Source: Garcia nutans (Eukaryota > Streptophyta > Magnoliopsida > Malpighiales > Euphorbiaceae). From it: a DNA stretch of 64,000 nucleotides. This document shows positions 11,397 to 23,533 of this stretch, piece after piece (positions within the stretch are counted from its first letter, which is position 1; each line of letters starts with the position of its first letter). Location: the NCBI GenBank assembly GCA_947685225.1, contig CANTUV010000012.1, positions 3,348,001-3,412,000 of the forward strand, in the 5' to 3' direction. The notes under the pieces are model-generated. The model was not told the origin of the DNA. It was given only the letters and a program-made list of their open reading frames with translations, and ran no database searches. Made by a program: the position numbers and the translations under genes.

Positions 11397-12957
11397 TCAC
11401 CATGCCCTTTGCCTGATATTCCATGGTATGCGTGAGTCGGGTGACCTATAATATTTCTTTCCATTAACATCTACGCAGAATGTTAACCCAAGTCTAGCAT
11501 TCGGATTTAGACTTACCATGTGAGACATAATCACCATATCTCTTGTTATGTCTTCCGAGCTCTTTGGCATATCCCCACGCCTCTCCTTTGGGATTGGTCT
11601 GTATATTTGCCTAATCACATTTTGAACACTCATGTCTTGTACCGAGTATGGGATGTTATATGGGCCCGCCAGCTTCTCATTAACCTCCTCCACCAACTGA
11701 AATATACTGTACCGACAGGCTAACGGTTCTTCCACCTCTTCCCGAGGAAAGTCCTCACCCACTCCTCTGTGAGGCAAGTGTTCTTCTACCTCCTATGCAG
11801 CTCGAGCTCTAACACCTTCTCTGTAGGAAAAGCCAAGTCCACTACAGGCTCCTGCACCCGAGATGGACTGGTCCCAGTAGTCAGCTCTCTCTGATGCTCG
11901 CGAGCGAAATTGCTCCCGGCTGCTCGCTCAGTCATCCTAGCCTTTTTTCGAGGCTTCCTTCTTACCTCATTCTCGGCCAGGTATTTAAGTTCTCTACTCG
12001 TTGATCCCGAGCCCCTCTTTGTTTAAACGATCCACAAGTTATCCAAACACTTCATACATTAATCTTAAGCCTGGAGCATACCTGTCCGGCCTTCTGGTCA
12101 AATTTGTTTCAGAGCCCTCCCAAGGGGGAAGTACTCCCTTATCGGTGTTATAACATTCTTCTTTTCTCTCAGAATGTCTCACTTTATAGTCTCAAACACA
12201 GCGAGCTCATTCTCATCCAGCCTCTCTCTGGTCACCTGTTTGCCACTTGGGTTGACCCACCAAATGGTTCGGCATCCAAACCCCTGGCTATTCTCTAGAA
12301 TGAAAAATCAATTCTTCCAAACTTTTATTGAGTTCAGCTTTCCTGTGAACATCCTGAGCCAGACCTCCCTTATAAGTATAAAAAGTCCTCATCTGTTTCC
12401 AAGCATATTCAGAGCACGCTGAAGGTACTCAACACTCTTGGAGAAGGCTCAACCCTAAGCAACTTGTATAGTATCTTAAACCCCATGATCGTCTATCATG
12501 TGTTTGGACTAAGCTGACCGGGGGTGATCTTGTGGTAGTTCAGGAAGGCCAGAGAAAAGGGGTGCAGAGGAAACCACACTCCCGACCTCAGATCCTCTTC
12601 ATAGATCGTCAATTGGTGTTCTGGAATGGTGTCATAGGCTAGAACATCCTCTTTCGGGATAAGCATCTTGTACTCCTCAGATATTTGGTACTTCTGTCAA
12701 ATTCCAGCCAGGACTACCTTTGTCAGCATGGATTTAATGTCTCTTACCCAAGCTTTCTCAGTGCTCGGGTGCACTCCCTGGACTTTAGCTATTTCTTCCT
12801 CTTCATCCACCAGTTGAAAACATCTTCTTATCTCTGGCTCGATTATTTTGGTCCTCATCAGCCTAATTTTGGCACGTGTTCCCTCCCCCAATACACTTGA
12901 AGAGCCCACCTCTCCTCCTTCCTTTGACCCGGCCAAGTCGACAACTGCATGCAACAT
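11397..12957 (-). pseudogene. Antisense extra ORF of a Gypsy-like element (Transposase_28-like), decayed
   Basis: Read on the minus strand from 12957, the frame gives an acidic N-terminus (about 86 codons, to LTKVVLAGI). A stop follows, then KYQISEEYKML, IPEHQLTIYEEDLRSG and FPLHPFSLAFLNYHKITPGQ, then LSPNT, two stops, and FKILYKLLRVEPSPRVL. The pattern FPLHPF...FLNYHKI.P.QL.PN resembles the 'putative gypsy-type transposon' domain (PF04195) found in additional ORFs of plant Gypsy elements. After several stops and shifts a C-terminal part is readable from 11777 to 11397 (VEEVNEKLAGPYNIPYSVQ, PIPKERRGDMPKSSEDITRD). The segment is clearly less AT-rich than its surroundings, which fits transposon origin. 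It lies antisense to the LTR at 13625-14060. The domain assignment is from recalled pattern and needs a profile search. Confidence 0.6.
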
Positions 12958-13607
12958 TTTGCTACTAGAATTTTAAATGCAAAATTTAAAACAGAAACTT
13001 CAAACTACCTCTGAAACTGAGCTTTTATGCCTTTACTAGTCAGACAAACTGAGCTTCTCTCTTCTAAATCGTGTACCGAATGTTGTCCACTTATCCTTTA
13101 TTTATAGAGTCTCCTTCGGCCATGTGAGCCACATCCCTCTTTAAATGCAGCAAACATTATGTCTTTTCGATACTCGTCCAACCGTTACTTCAATTTTTGA
13201 AGCATCGCCTTAACCCTTTTTGATGTGCGTCCTTCTGAAATCTTCACCGACTCCTTGGCATAAATGCAAGACTTTTCAGAAAAGTATACTTTTTGAGCTT
13301 CTCAAGCTCTTATTTTTTGAGCCCTTTGAGCTCTACCTTATGTCTCTCAATTTTCCCATAGCTCTTGTCGAGCATGTCATCTCTATCACAAGTTTTAGTT
13401 TAACATGAATGTCAAATAGCCAATGAGGATCTAGTGATAATACCTCCACTTTCCAAGCTCTCTTTCCGAGCTTCGTATTCCACTTTATGAGCTCTATATT
13501 TGAGCTCTGCATATTAAGATACAACATTTACTTTATGATTCAACACATACACTTTCTACCAAGCTTTTTCAACCTTCTATGCATGAGTTTGATATAAATG
13601 TCAATGA

Positions 13608-13621
13608 CTTGAGGGGGGGAC
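13608..13621 (+). other. Polypurine tract of Gypsy-like remnant
   Basis: The sequence cttgaggggggga sits four bases before a TG-starting LTR. This places the element's 3' end to the right and its sense strand as plus. Confidence 0.65.
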
Positions 13622-13624
13622 TAA

Positions 13625-14060
13625 TGATGCTATCCCTCATTTTTTTGAGCTCGACACCTCAGCTCGTTATCGAGTCATCCTTTTGGCCGGGCTTTCAATA
13701 GTATGCAGACATTAGTTTCGGGCATTACCAGTCTCACCGAGCTCATATGTCTGGTAGACATTCATCCATAAATTACACTGATAGAGCCCAGACATTGTCT
13801 CCCTACACTAACTATAAATAGGGATTACCCCCTATAGGTAAAGGATTCCATCCCATTCTCTCTAACTTTCTCTCTCTACATATATATCTCTTTCTCTCTC
13901 TTATTTAGAATGATCAGCCTCTGATTTAGATATCGGAGCCTCTTCTAGTAAAGCTTGATCCTCCTTTTCTTTTGTCTTGCAGGTTGGAACCCGAACATAT
14001 GCATCACTCGAACTAGAGCTATAGGAGCTAGGACTACCCCTGAGGATCAGCCCATCATCA
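13625..14060 (+). repeat. 3' LTR of a Gypsy-like element (no 5' partner seen)
   Basis: This 436-bp segment begins tgatgctatccctcat and ends cccatcatca, so its termini form the inverted repeat TGATG/CATCA. It contains a TATA box (ctataaataggg, about 13810). A polypurine tract lies directly upstream. No second LTR copy was seen in the window. The upstream internal part (11288-13607) is consistent with the 3' internal region of a Tat-lineage element, which often carries an antisense ORF here. The 5' half of the element is missing. Confidence 0.6.
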
Positions 14061-14074
14061 ATTGCTTTTGCTAA

Positions 14075-15540
14075 ATTTTTTGCTTAAATTATAAAGTTGA
14101 GATCAATATTTCCTGATCATCCTATGAAGATAATTCATTTAGATAATGCATGCAAGTTCACTTTAAAAGTATTTTACGATTATTGTGTGTCAATAGAAAT
14201 TACAGTTGAACATTTTGTTGCACATGTTCACACTCAAAATGGTTTAGCTGAATCTTTTATAAAATATTTATAATTAATTGCTAGACCTATGCTTATGAAA
14301 TCAAAACTTTCAGCATTTTCTAGGGAACATGCTATAGTCCATGCTGCATCTTTAGTTTGTATTCGACCATCTGTATATCATAAGTTTTCACCTTTATAAC
14401 TTGTGTTTGACCAACAACTAAATATATCTCATCTTAGAATTTTTGGTTATGTGGTATATGTCCCTATAACACCTCCCCAAAGAACTAAAATTGGTCCTCA
14501 TCATCGTCTTGATATCTATGTAGGTTTCGATTCTCCACCTATTATTAGATATCTTGAACCCTTAACATGTGATCATTTTAGAGCATGATTTTTAGATTGT
14601 CAATTTGATGAGTCAATTTTTCTATCATTAGGGGAAGATAAAAATAAAGAGCAAAAAATACAAGAGATTAGTTGAAATATATCAACTTTATCCAATTTTG
14701 ATACATGCATAAATCAATATGAACTAGAAGTTCAAAAAATAATTTATTTGCAGAATATTACAAATCAATTACTAGATATCTTTACAGACACCCAGAAGGT
14801 GTCTAAATCACATATTCCAGCTGCTAATACTCATGCTCAATTGATTGTCCCTACAGGACATCCGGTTAATATTTCAGCTAATGAATCTAATACACGCCTA
14901 AAACGTGGTAGATCACTTGGTTCAAAAGATATTATTCCCCAAAAAAGAAAGGAAATGAAAAATTTACCAAATGACGCTCCTAAAAAGGTCAAAGCTAACA
15001 TAGATTAACAACTTCATATTTCTAGAGAAGTAATCCCAGAAGTGGTTCCAGTACCGAAAAATTATAAAATCTCATTAAAATCTGAAAATATGTGGGAAAG
15101 AGATGACATTGTTGTTGATTATGTGTTTGCATATATTGTTGCTTCTGAAATAATTAATGATGATGAGCCTGAGCCTGAGCCTGAGCCTAAAAATGTTGAA
15201 GAATGTCGACATAGAAATGATTGGCCAAAATGGAAAGAGGCTATTCAGGCTGAGCTAGATTCATTAGCTAAAAGTAAAGTATTTGACTACATAGTCTTGA
15301 CACTAGAAGATGTCAAACCTGTTGGATAAAAATATGTATTTGTCTGTAAGAGAAAGGAATTAAATAAAATTATGAGATACAAGGCACGACTTATGGTATA
15401 AGAATCATCATAGAAACTTAATATAGATTATGATGAAACATCTTCTCTTGTTATGGATGCTATTACTTTTAGATTTTTGATCAGTTTGACAACCTCTGAA
15501 AGGCTTGACATATAAGATGTCTGAAGCATATAATTCAAAA
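14075..15540 (+). pseudogene. Copia integrase/RT fragment
   Basis: It starts abruptly at the LTR end and reads HLDNACKFTL, EHFVAHVHTQNGLAESF (catalytic Asp and Glu of the integrase core are still visible), ISHLRIFGYVVYVPI, PHHRLDIYVGFDSP and IIRYLEPLTCD. It continues through the linker (RLKRGRSLGSKD, 14896-14931) and an RT N-terminus, WPKWKEAIQAELDSLAKSKVF (about 15220-15282), to SLTTSERLDI (about 15483-15512). There is a (GAGCCT)4 repeat at about 15165-15188, coding EPEPEPEP. Many stops occur (for example 14270, 14398, 14586, 15007, 15327). Gag, protease and most RT are absent, as are LTRs. It is a different Copia lineage from elements 1 and 2. Confidence 0.85.
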
Positions 15541-16193
15541 TCTAGACAGAATATTGGGATGCGTTCACTTAGAGATTTGTCTTAGTCAATTATATTCTTG
15601 AGGGGAAGTTACCTATGAATATTATACTCTTTTCCTTCGCTAAGTTTTTATCTCACTGGAGTTTTCTTAGCAAGATTTTAATGAGATATATTCATAAGGA
15701 TAGTCATCTAAGTGAAAGTGTTAAATAATATGTGGATGACTATTTAATTAGATGAACCTTACCCTGTCAATATTATAATTAGTTTTATCTCATTCAAATT
15801 AGAATTTAATTTCATAATAGATGTAGGCTTTTATTCTTTACACCACTATATATATCTCATTGTAGGTGGTGTATTAGATACAATTAATAATATAGAGATT
15901 TCTGATATTTCTTATCTACCTATATTTCTTCTTCTTCTTTATTTTTATAAAATATACCATTTTTTTTATTAAATATTGAGATTCTTTTATACAAAATATA
16001 TCATGTCTTGCTATACATCAATTTCATTTTGTAATTACTAATTCAAAATTTGTATAATTGTAATTTTTTTTATTTATTCATTTACTTTTCATTTTATCAT
16101 GTAGTCACTTTCTATATTTTATTTATTTATGTCTCTAATTAGTTATATTATATTTGATTACAACTGTAAAAGAAAATTTAAAAATAACTTTTT
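15541..16193. other. AT-rich spacer, possibly more Copia debris
   Basis: Short stretches such as YVDDYLIR near 15732-15755 suggest that diverged RT sequence continues to about 15900. No reading frame survives. Beyond that only AT-rich DNA is visible. Confidence 0.4.
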
Positions 16194-17301
16194 AATTTGG
16201 GAAAAGGTTTAAAAATAATCTTAAATTATTTAGAGAATCTCACTTTGGACCCTAAATTTTTTTTAAATCCATTTATGACCTTAAACTATAAAAAAGGGCA
16301 AATTAGACCCTTTAGTTAACATAAATTAATTTTTTCATTTATATTTAATGTGTAAGACCCACTATCTAGATATTTTAAATAAAAAAGATCAAATATGATT
16401 TTAAAGTATTTTTCAGATTTCGAATCGGACTTTAAAACTTTTATAGCGAATTATTCTGAAAATATATATGTGTAACATTATTAACAATATTTTTAAATTA
16501 AAATAAATATTTAGATAACCAAACACAATATTTATTAAAAAATGTGAAAATTTAAATAAAATAAATAAAATATATCAATATTTATTTATTATATTATATT
16601 ATATTATTTAATTTATTCATATATATAGTCATAAAGAATTTTTAACACAATACTATCAATATTTTTAAACTATTATAAATCTTTAGATCATCAACTATAA
16701 TATTTAATAATAAAAAAGATAAGAAAATTTAAAAGAGAAAATACATAAAATATATAAGATTTAATTAATTGATTATTTTATAATAATTTTTATTTACTTT
16801 ATTCACATTGACATGTGAAAAACAAATACATTTTGAAAGTATCTATATCACTTACCAATCTATTTATGATTTTTATAATTTTTTTTATATAAATTAAGTA
16901 TTAAAAAAAATTTTTGATTACATTTTATTTTTTTTAAAATTTTTTTATTTTTTATTATTAAATATTATGGTTGGTGATTTAAATATTTATATTAATGTAA
17001 TAAAATTGCTTAGAACATCACACATATATATTTTCAGAATAATTTGATATACAAATTTTGATGTTCAATTTGAGATCTGTCAAAATATTTTAAGATCTTA
17101 TTTGATCTTTTTCATCCTTTTTTATCTAAAATATCTAAATAGTGGGTCTCACACATTAAAAATAAATAAATAAATAATTTTCGTTAATTGAGGGTCCAAT
17201 TTATTCTGTTTTTGATAGTTTAAAATAATAAATGGATAATAAAAAAAGTTTAGGGTATAAAGTGAGATTTTTCAAAGTAATTTTTATATCTTTTCCAATT
17301 T
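16194..17301. mobile_element. 1.1-kb foldback element
   Basis: Long imperfect terminal inverted repeats: the left arm begins aatttgggaaaaggtttaaa, and the right arm read on the other strand begins aaattggaaaagatataaaa. Both then contain tctcacttt...accctaaa, a stretch around gggtccaatttgccc/aaattagaccc, and further in aagacccactatctagatat matched by atatctaaatagtgggtctc. The pairing extends at least 300 bp from each end, leaving an AT-rich centre. It has no ORF. Boundaries are good to roughly 10 bases and no target duplication could be fixed. Confidence 0.65.
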
Positions 17302-19924
17302 AATTATTTAAAAAAACTATATTAAAAAAAAAACTATCATGTGCGATATGCTATTGGGTAGCCATTCCAATTAGATTTCCTGGTTGGAACAGCAGAGTTA
17401 CTCTATAATTCCTCAAAGATATATGGCTGAACATGTGAAGCCATTGGGATTTTCCTTTTAAAAATGGTGACTATGTTACAGATTTCGAATTGAGATTCTG
17501 CATAGTTATGGCATTCGGCTACGTAAATGAGGTGTCTTGCTTTTGCCATTTGTACGTTTGATATGAAGATAAATATTAGGATGAATCATTCCTTTCCCAG
17601 TTTTTGTCTATCTTATCACTGCCTTACTGCCACCTTCTCCATCTTTGAATATAATAGTAATAATGTTGCTTGCCTAACTGCCTATTGAAAAACATATATA
17701 AATCTCTAGATCTGCATATATAATTATATATAAAAGAAACATGGTCACATTGTATTTTGTGTGTAGATTGCACTTAAAATATTAGGCTCTTACGTGGGTT
17801 TAGGTGCTATAATATTCTTTATGTCGTCCATGCACGAGTGGTTTGCATTCTTATCGAGTTAAATTGATTAATAAAGTCTCAAGGCAGAACATGGTGGATC
17901 AGAAGATTAGGGTAACGTTGTATATTAAATTGATGGGGTTCAAAACGATGAGTTTTTAGTTTACTTTTGAATTAAATTCTTTTAATATAGATTTAAAAGT
18001 ATTGAAATTAAAAAAATTATTTTTATATTAATTTGATTGTTTATTTGTTATTATTAGACGTTGAGATTTTTCATGTAAATATAGGCTACTGCTTATGTAA
18101 AAAGATCTTCTTTTCCACTTATCCGATTAAGTGAAATTTATGGTATTTATCAAAAAAAAAATAATAATAAAAGTGACTTTGTTTTTGGAATGAATGAATT
18201 CAGTAAAATTTTATGAAATTTATTTAAATTTTAAAAATTATTTGTTTGTAATAAATTTTTTTATTCATTATAATTCTATGAATTCAAATATATAGAATTC
18301 AAGTAATATAAATTAAATTTCTAAAAATAGGTAAAATTTACAAATGAATTTTATAAATTTATTAACTCATTTCTTTTTTATAAAATTACTCTTAATAGAT
18401 CTATATCTTTTTCTTTTATTATGCTCTTTCAATTTTTTCTCTTTTCTACTATACTAATTCTACAAAATTTATTATTTCTCGTATTTTAAAATTTTAAAAT
18501 TAATTTTTAACAAAATTATGTTATTGATTTTTAATTTTTTAAAACCAAATATTTTAATGTGGATGTTTTTCCTTTTAGCTTCATCAATAGTTATATTTTT
18601 ATCTTAATATTTTATTGGGCTTTTATTTTAATAATTATTTAAATTTTAAAAAAAATCTCATTATATATAAACCATTTTATGAAATTGATTACCAAAACAA
18701 AAAATATTCCTATAAATAAAAATAATAGTCCAATACGTTAAAATCTTTAAATATGAATATTTTTATCTAAAATTATGTTTAAAAACTCATTATTTTGAAT
18801 AAAAATTATTAAAAAATAAAATTATAATACTTTCAATCAATTAAATTCATATAAACTAAAAAAATTATTTTCAATATTAAAAAATAAAATATTCATATAC
18901 CATAATTATTTAATCAAAAAATATATTATTATCAATTTATAGTAATAAATTTAAAAGAAAAATTATTGTAATATTATTTGAGCATAAGTTTTAAATATGA
19001 TATTATAATAATAAAGGTATATTTAAAAAAAAAGATAAATAAATTTTTAATTCAGAATTTATTTTAAATATAGAATTCAATTGAATTAATATACCAAACA
19101 CGATTCTCCAATCCAAATTTACTCATTCTAAACATAATTAAATGTGGACAATTGAATTATCTGTTTAACTTACACTCAAATGTGGACAATTCTTAAGCCA
19201 TTTTCTCTTGCCCACAACCTGTTTGTTAAAAGTCCTCTTCGAATTTCTTTTTTTTTTTCTTTTTTTTTCACAGTAACAGTGTAAGTTTGATTGCTTCCTG
19301 TGATCCAAATAACATACGCTTCTTGTTGATTGGCACAATCTTCTTTAACATCCGTGAACTTAGATATGGGATGAAGTTGTATTTGAACTCACGTGAGTGG
19401 GCTAAAGTTGTTTATTATTTGGCTTCTTTGGCAAGACAGATTGCCATGACTTGCATACACAAAAAAAATGAAAACTTGTCAACATAAGGTCAGACTTTGC
19501 TCAACTTCACTCAACAACTCTATTGGAAACTCTTCACAACAACGAATTATTTGATTTCTGATTAATTATTCATTTCATTTCATAAAGTACACAATTTGAA
19601 AATATATTTTTCAAACTATGTTTTCTCTACAGGTATTGTAATAGTGACTCGACTGGCTTGTTATATATTCACAAAATTTATCCAAATTCTGTTTCATTAT
19701 TCCTCCAATATTTGATGTTTTTAGAGTTTATGCACAAAGATGCATGATAAAAAGAAAAGAAAATTCATAGCAAGGAATATTGTAGCAAATAACTTGTATT
19801 TCTATAACATTTGATTGCTATACATGTGCATGGCTATTGAACTGAAAATAGAAGTCGTTAGACAGATACTATAAAATTTGTCTGCCATGGAATGATGGAG
19901 CAGAACCTATTCTAAGGATGCTCT
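17302..19924. other. Intergenic region with a possible hAT-like repeat
   Basis: No gene is supported. Positions about 18170-19135 may be a decayed non-autonomous element. Its left part reads tttgtttttggaatgaatga with repeated gaattc-containing segments. Its right part, on the other strand, reads tttagaatgagtaaatttgg and gtgtttggtat. The arms match only loosely. A 66-codon frame at 19287-19487 has no recognisable motif and is left uncalled. Confidence 0.35.
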
Positions 19925-20791
19925 CTATTGTGAGAATATGTTCAAAATGGAAGCTCTTGTTTTAATCAAGCTTCTAAACACATTTTCCAAACAATTTTCA
20001 AAATCTTCAATACTCATCTCCAAAGTCTCCAGCTTTTTGTACGCAATTTGTGTGTTTTCAAAATTAAGCTTCTGGCTTAATAATGCAGCATCAACACTTT
20101 CTAATTCATTCACAATTTCTTGCTTTTCTTCACATGCTATTGCTCCCTTGTGCAGTAACTTTGAAACCATTGACCATTTGCTTTGTTTTGTCTTTGAAAG
20201 TGTTGCAAACATGAACAACAAGAGGGATTGGAATATAGAACTATTCATTGCACTAACTCCTCTAAGAGCACGAATCACAGCTGAAAAATGTTGATCTTGA
20301 TCATTTAGAAGAGAAGATGCCTCGAGTTTGCTTTCCATTTGCTTCAATGTTGTAATCAATTTTCTGGCATCCTTTTCCATTTTCTTTCTGAAGCAAGCAT
20401 AATTGACTATGCTACTCTCAATGCTCGAATCTCCTTTTCTCCTGCGAAGTGTAGATTGAAGGGCTTGAACTCGTTCTTTAAATTGTATCATCAAATCCCT
20501 TGTAATGTTACAAACATCTAAAAGCTTCACAGATCCATCCAATAGCTTGTCGAGACATTTTTCGCTTTGATGATGAGATATAACTTCTTGGGTTGATTCT
20601 ATTTTGAGTAGATCATCTAAACATTTATACAAGTCTTCTAGTCCTGAAAGGCCAACAAGAATTGACCTTGATGTTGATGAAGATGATACCTCCCATGATT
20701 TAAGCTTGTAAAGCCCCTCTTCAATTTTAAGGGTGGTGGGATGGGATCGTGAAGGCAAGCTAATTGATCGTACATGGTATTTATTAGCCAT
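19925..20791 (-). CDS. DUF241 / BPS1-like protein
   Basis: This intact single-exon gene encodes 288 residues, normal for the plant DUF241 family (PF03087). BYPASS1 is a member linked in Arabidopsis to a root-to-shoot signal, but most members have no known biochemical role. The N-terminus has the family signature VRSISLPSRSHP (residues 7-18), followed by KIEEGLYKLKSWE. The middle has LDGSVKLLDVCNITRDLM (about 83-100) and LRRRKGDSSIE plus YACFRKKMEKD (about 114-140). The C-terminus is a helical, coiled-coil-prone region ending in EDFENCLENVFRSLIKTRASILNIFSQ-type sequence, the usual family end. There is no signal peptide or membrane segment. The start is the first ATG after a TATA box about 85 bases upstream. 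Two related genes lie at 22017-22612 (broken) and 32920-33831. Its exact role is unknown. Confidence 0.93.
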   Translation of the reverse strand: MANKYHVRSISLPSRSHPTTLKIEEGLYKLKSWEVSSSSTSRSILVGLSGLEDLYKCLDDLLKIESTQEVISHHQSEKCLDKLLDGSVKLLDVCNITRDLMIQFKERVQALQSTLRRRKGDSSIESSIVNYACFRKKMEKDARKLITTLKQMESKLEASSLLNDQDQHFSAVIRALRGVSAMNSSIFQSLLLFMFATLSKTKQSKWSMVSKLLHKGAIACEEKQEIVNELESVDAALLSQKLNFENTQIAYKKLETLEMSIEDFENCLENVFRSLIKTRASILNIFSQ

Positions 20792-20870
20792 GGTTGATTT
20801 TCTTTTCTTTTCTTTTTCTTTTTAGAAGAAACTTGAGATGCGCTTAGATGGTCTAACCAATGGGTTTGTT

Positions 20871-20886
20871 CTCAATATATATAGGG
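20871..20886 (-). promoter_or_regulatory. TATA box of the DUF241 gene
   Basis: On the minus strand the sequence is ccctatatatattgag, about 80-95 bases upstream of the ATG at 20791. The related gene at 32920-33831 has a TATA box at nearly the same distance. Confidence 0.55.
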
Positions 20887-20891
20887 ACATA

Positions 20892-22016
20892 AGAAGCCAT
20901 GGAAGGAGGTAGATGACCAATCTTGGCAATGCAGTGACAGTGACCATGTGAAGGCAATGTGTATTCTCCATCTTATTCGGTTCCTTCTGTCACATCTTTG
21001 CCTGACATTGCTTCAATTATTTGATGTTTTTTAATTCCTAGATACTGAGGCGTCTTGCTGTTATGTCAATTGCTTGCTCTTTTTTTAAATAAAACATGAG
21101 GAGTCATCCCAATTTTGCCTCCTCAACTGCCACATTACCCTCTGCAATTTCAAATATAAATTTTGGCCTACTGTATGTATTGTCTCAATTTGGTGAACCT
21201 AGAAAAATAAAAATTTAACCAAACAAATCAAGATCCAGATCTGTTTATATAAACAAAATGCATATGATATATTATCATGGATAGAATTTCAATACCATTA
21301 TTGTAGGTCAAGCCATTAGTATATCAAGTGCACGAGTGGTTTGTATTCCTCTTGTCTATTTTGTTTGCCAGTGCCAATAATAAAAAATTCAACATTGAAG
21401 GCACATGTTTCTGCTAGCTGTGTCAAGCATGCATTGGACCTGCTACTAATTTTTTGTATTCTGATATTGTGAAAGTTATTGCAGTAGAATTCAGTTTTTG
21501 GTAGTTTTGAACAATAATTTACTTCCAATGATAATTTCATAGTAAATTTTATTTATTCATTTCTGATGCAGAGCTATGAGCCCTGCAAAATCCTGCAGTC
21601 AGTCTTAATCTCAAAAATCCTGCAGAATAAAAAAAATTGGCAGGAAAATAAAAGCTCAGAATGTGGTAGTTCTGTCTAAACTTCGAACGTTATATTATGA
21701 ATGTGAAGTTTGATACAAGGTGAAATCTGGAGCAAATGGAAATTCTTTAAAATGTGGATGCCATTACCAAAATTTTCATACATTCAGTATCAGTACTGAC
21801 TATCAACACTAAGATTTAGAGTCTCTAACATCATTATCTTTTTTTTATTTCAGATTTCGAATTGTTGGCTTGTAACTGCTCATTGTGGGAGAAAACGGAC
21901 TAAACTCTTTACTTGATTCATAATGTTCTGCTCTTTATCAAAGGAAGATGATCTTATTTGGCATAATTTTGAAACCAGTAACCGATCATTCGTTGTCTAT
22001 ATGGCAGGCATGGATT
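20892..22016. other. Intergenic region
   Basis: Upstream DNA of the DUF241 gene. No other gene is supported; a 74-codon minus-strand frame at 21316-21540 has no recognisable motif. Confidence 0.5.
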
Positions 22017-22612
22017 AAAATAGTAAAAGAGACTGAAAAATGGATATGTTGACAGTGCTTGTTTCTCTTACAATTCTACCAACCTCCAATACTAGTTGAT
22101 ATGCATCAAAAATAGCAGAGCAGCCTACTCTGCTTTCCAATTCTTCAATGCTCTAAGGCAATAAGCAATCTCCTTCTGTAACTTCTGCATGAATTCTGCC
22201 TCTACCAAAAGCTGATTGAAGAGTTAAAATATGTTCTTTCATCATTATAATTATGTCCTTTTCAGTGGCACGTATCTAACAATGTCACTGATCCACCAAG
22301 AGCTTCTTCTCCTAGATTTTCACTCTTATAGTGAAATAATAGTGAAATAGCTTTTTGATTATGTAAGGTAATTATAAAATCATTGACGCAGTTGTAAAAC
22401 TCTGCAAGACCAAGTATACCGATTTGAATACTCTCTGCTCGAGAGGATGCTGTTTCTGAAGCTGAAAACATCTGCCAAGTTTTCAAGTGATTAAGTACTG
22501 CTTCAAATATTAAAGACATGGGGTGTTCTCTAGATGGCAAGCTTATGGTTCTAATGGGAAGATTTAGGGAAGTAGATAAAGATAAACCTGCTATTGTTAA
22601 TCTGCAAAAGGT
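22017..22612 (-). pseudogene. DUF241 pseudogene
   Basis: A broken paralogue of the gene at 19925-20791. On the minus strand it reads IRTISLPSREHPMSLIFE, LKTWQMFSASE, QIGILGLAEFYNCVNDF and EALGGSVTLLDTC, matching the family's first ~100 residues. After about 22270 the frame shifts and resumes as MMKEHILTLQSAFGRG, with an in-frame stop near 22155. It then jumps to VNISIFQSLLLF followed by a stop near 22020, so most of the central and C-terminal region is missing. At the N-terminus the family frame extends upstream of the ATG-like residue without a start codon and meets ttttgcag at 22600-22612, so the original start is lost or lay in another exon. Confidence 0.8.
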
Positions 22613-23533
22613 AAAAAGTTAACTCACTCCAAAAATGTTGTTTCAATCACTAATTTCCTCAATCTTTTCTGTGGAAAAACAATGTGGGTTCCCCTGTTAT
22701 CTCTGATTCCTTTGCAGCACATTTAGCCAGCAATCTGTAAAAACTAATTATTTCTTTAATTTTGTGCTTGTGAGATAGGAGACTACAGCAATTTCATATA
22801 CCACCATGAATGTTGTGTTTGGCAACACATTCACTCAAGCCATAACTTAGTATTATTCGTTGAACAATAATGTGTTAGATTAAAATAATTTCCAGACAAT
22901 ATTAGGCTAGTGCAGGATAGAATGTTGAAACATTGAAAAGTTATCGTCGGCCACGAATCTAGGCTGGAGTATGAATCATTGCAGGCAAATTAGTAATATG
23001 AGCTCCAAATTGGAATTAAGTACTCAAAATTTGAAAACCATATAGGTAAATGGTAATGACAGTACCGTAGCAGACAAGGAGGCATTATTCTTGTTATTCT
23101 AATCAGAAGAATATAGTTTAGAAAAAAAAGAAAAAAAATTCAGAAGACAACTGAGTAAAAGAAAATACAGTACAAATCCTTGTGTTGGAAAGTTTAGCAT
23201 CACATTCACATGCTAATGAGCACTACTTGATTCTTCTTGTCTCTGATTGTTTAAGAACTTGCCCTCTAATTACCAAAGCCGTATATTGTACACGCAATGT
23301 ACCTATGAATTATACTGAATCAGAGAATCATTTCAGTAAAATTCATAAGAAAAATATTAATAGGGAACCATTTAAATTTATTTTTGAAGTTAATTTAACA
23401 TTTATAATGGTATTTTTCCATAAAAATAATTTTAATTTCAGGGTCTAATGTACTCCAAATTCATTTTAAACACTCATACTTTAATTTTACAGTTAAATTT
23501 ATTAAAAAATTCACTTAAGGAAATTTCAAATAG
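22613..23533. other. Intergenic region
   Basis: No gene is supported. An 88-codon frame at 23182-23448 has no conserved motif. The sequence is AT-rich but not obviously repetitive. Confidence 0.5.

Noticed and set aside
12104..12422. Plus-strand frames in the Gypsy-like region
   Set aside because: They are shadows of the antisense ORF, whose minus-strand reading carries the conserved motifs.
19287..19487. 66-codon plus-strand frame
   Set aside because: No recognisable domain; could be a remnant, but nothing supports it.
17830..21350. Shared 19-mer gcacgagtggtttgYattc at about 17834 and 21331
   Set aside because: Similarity does not extend on either side, so it may be chance or a tiny repeat remnant.
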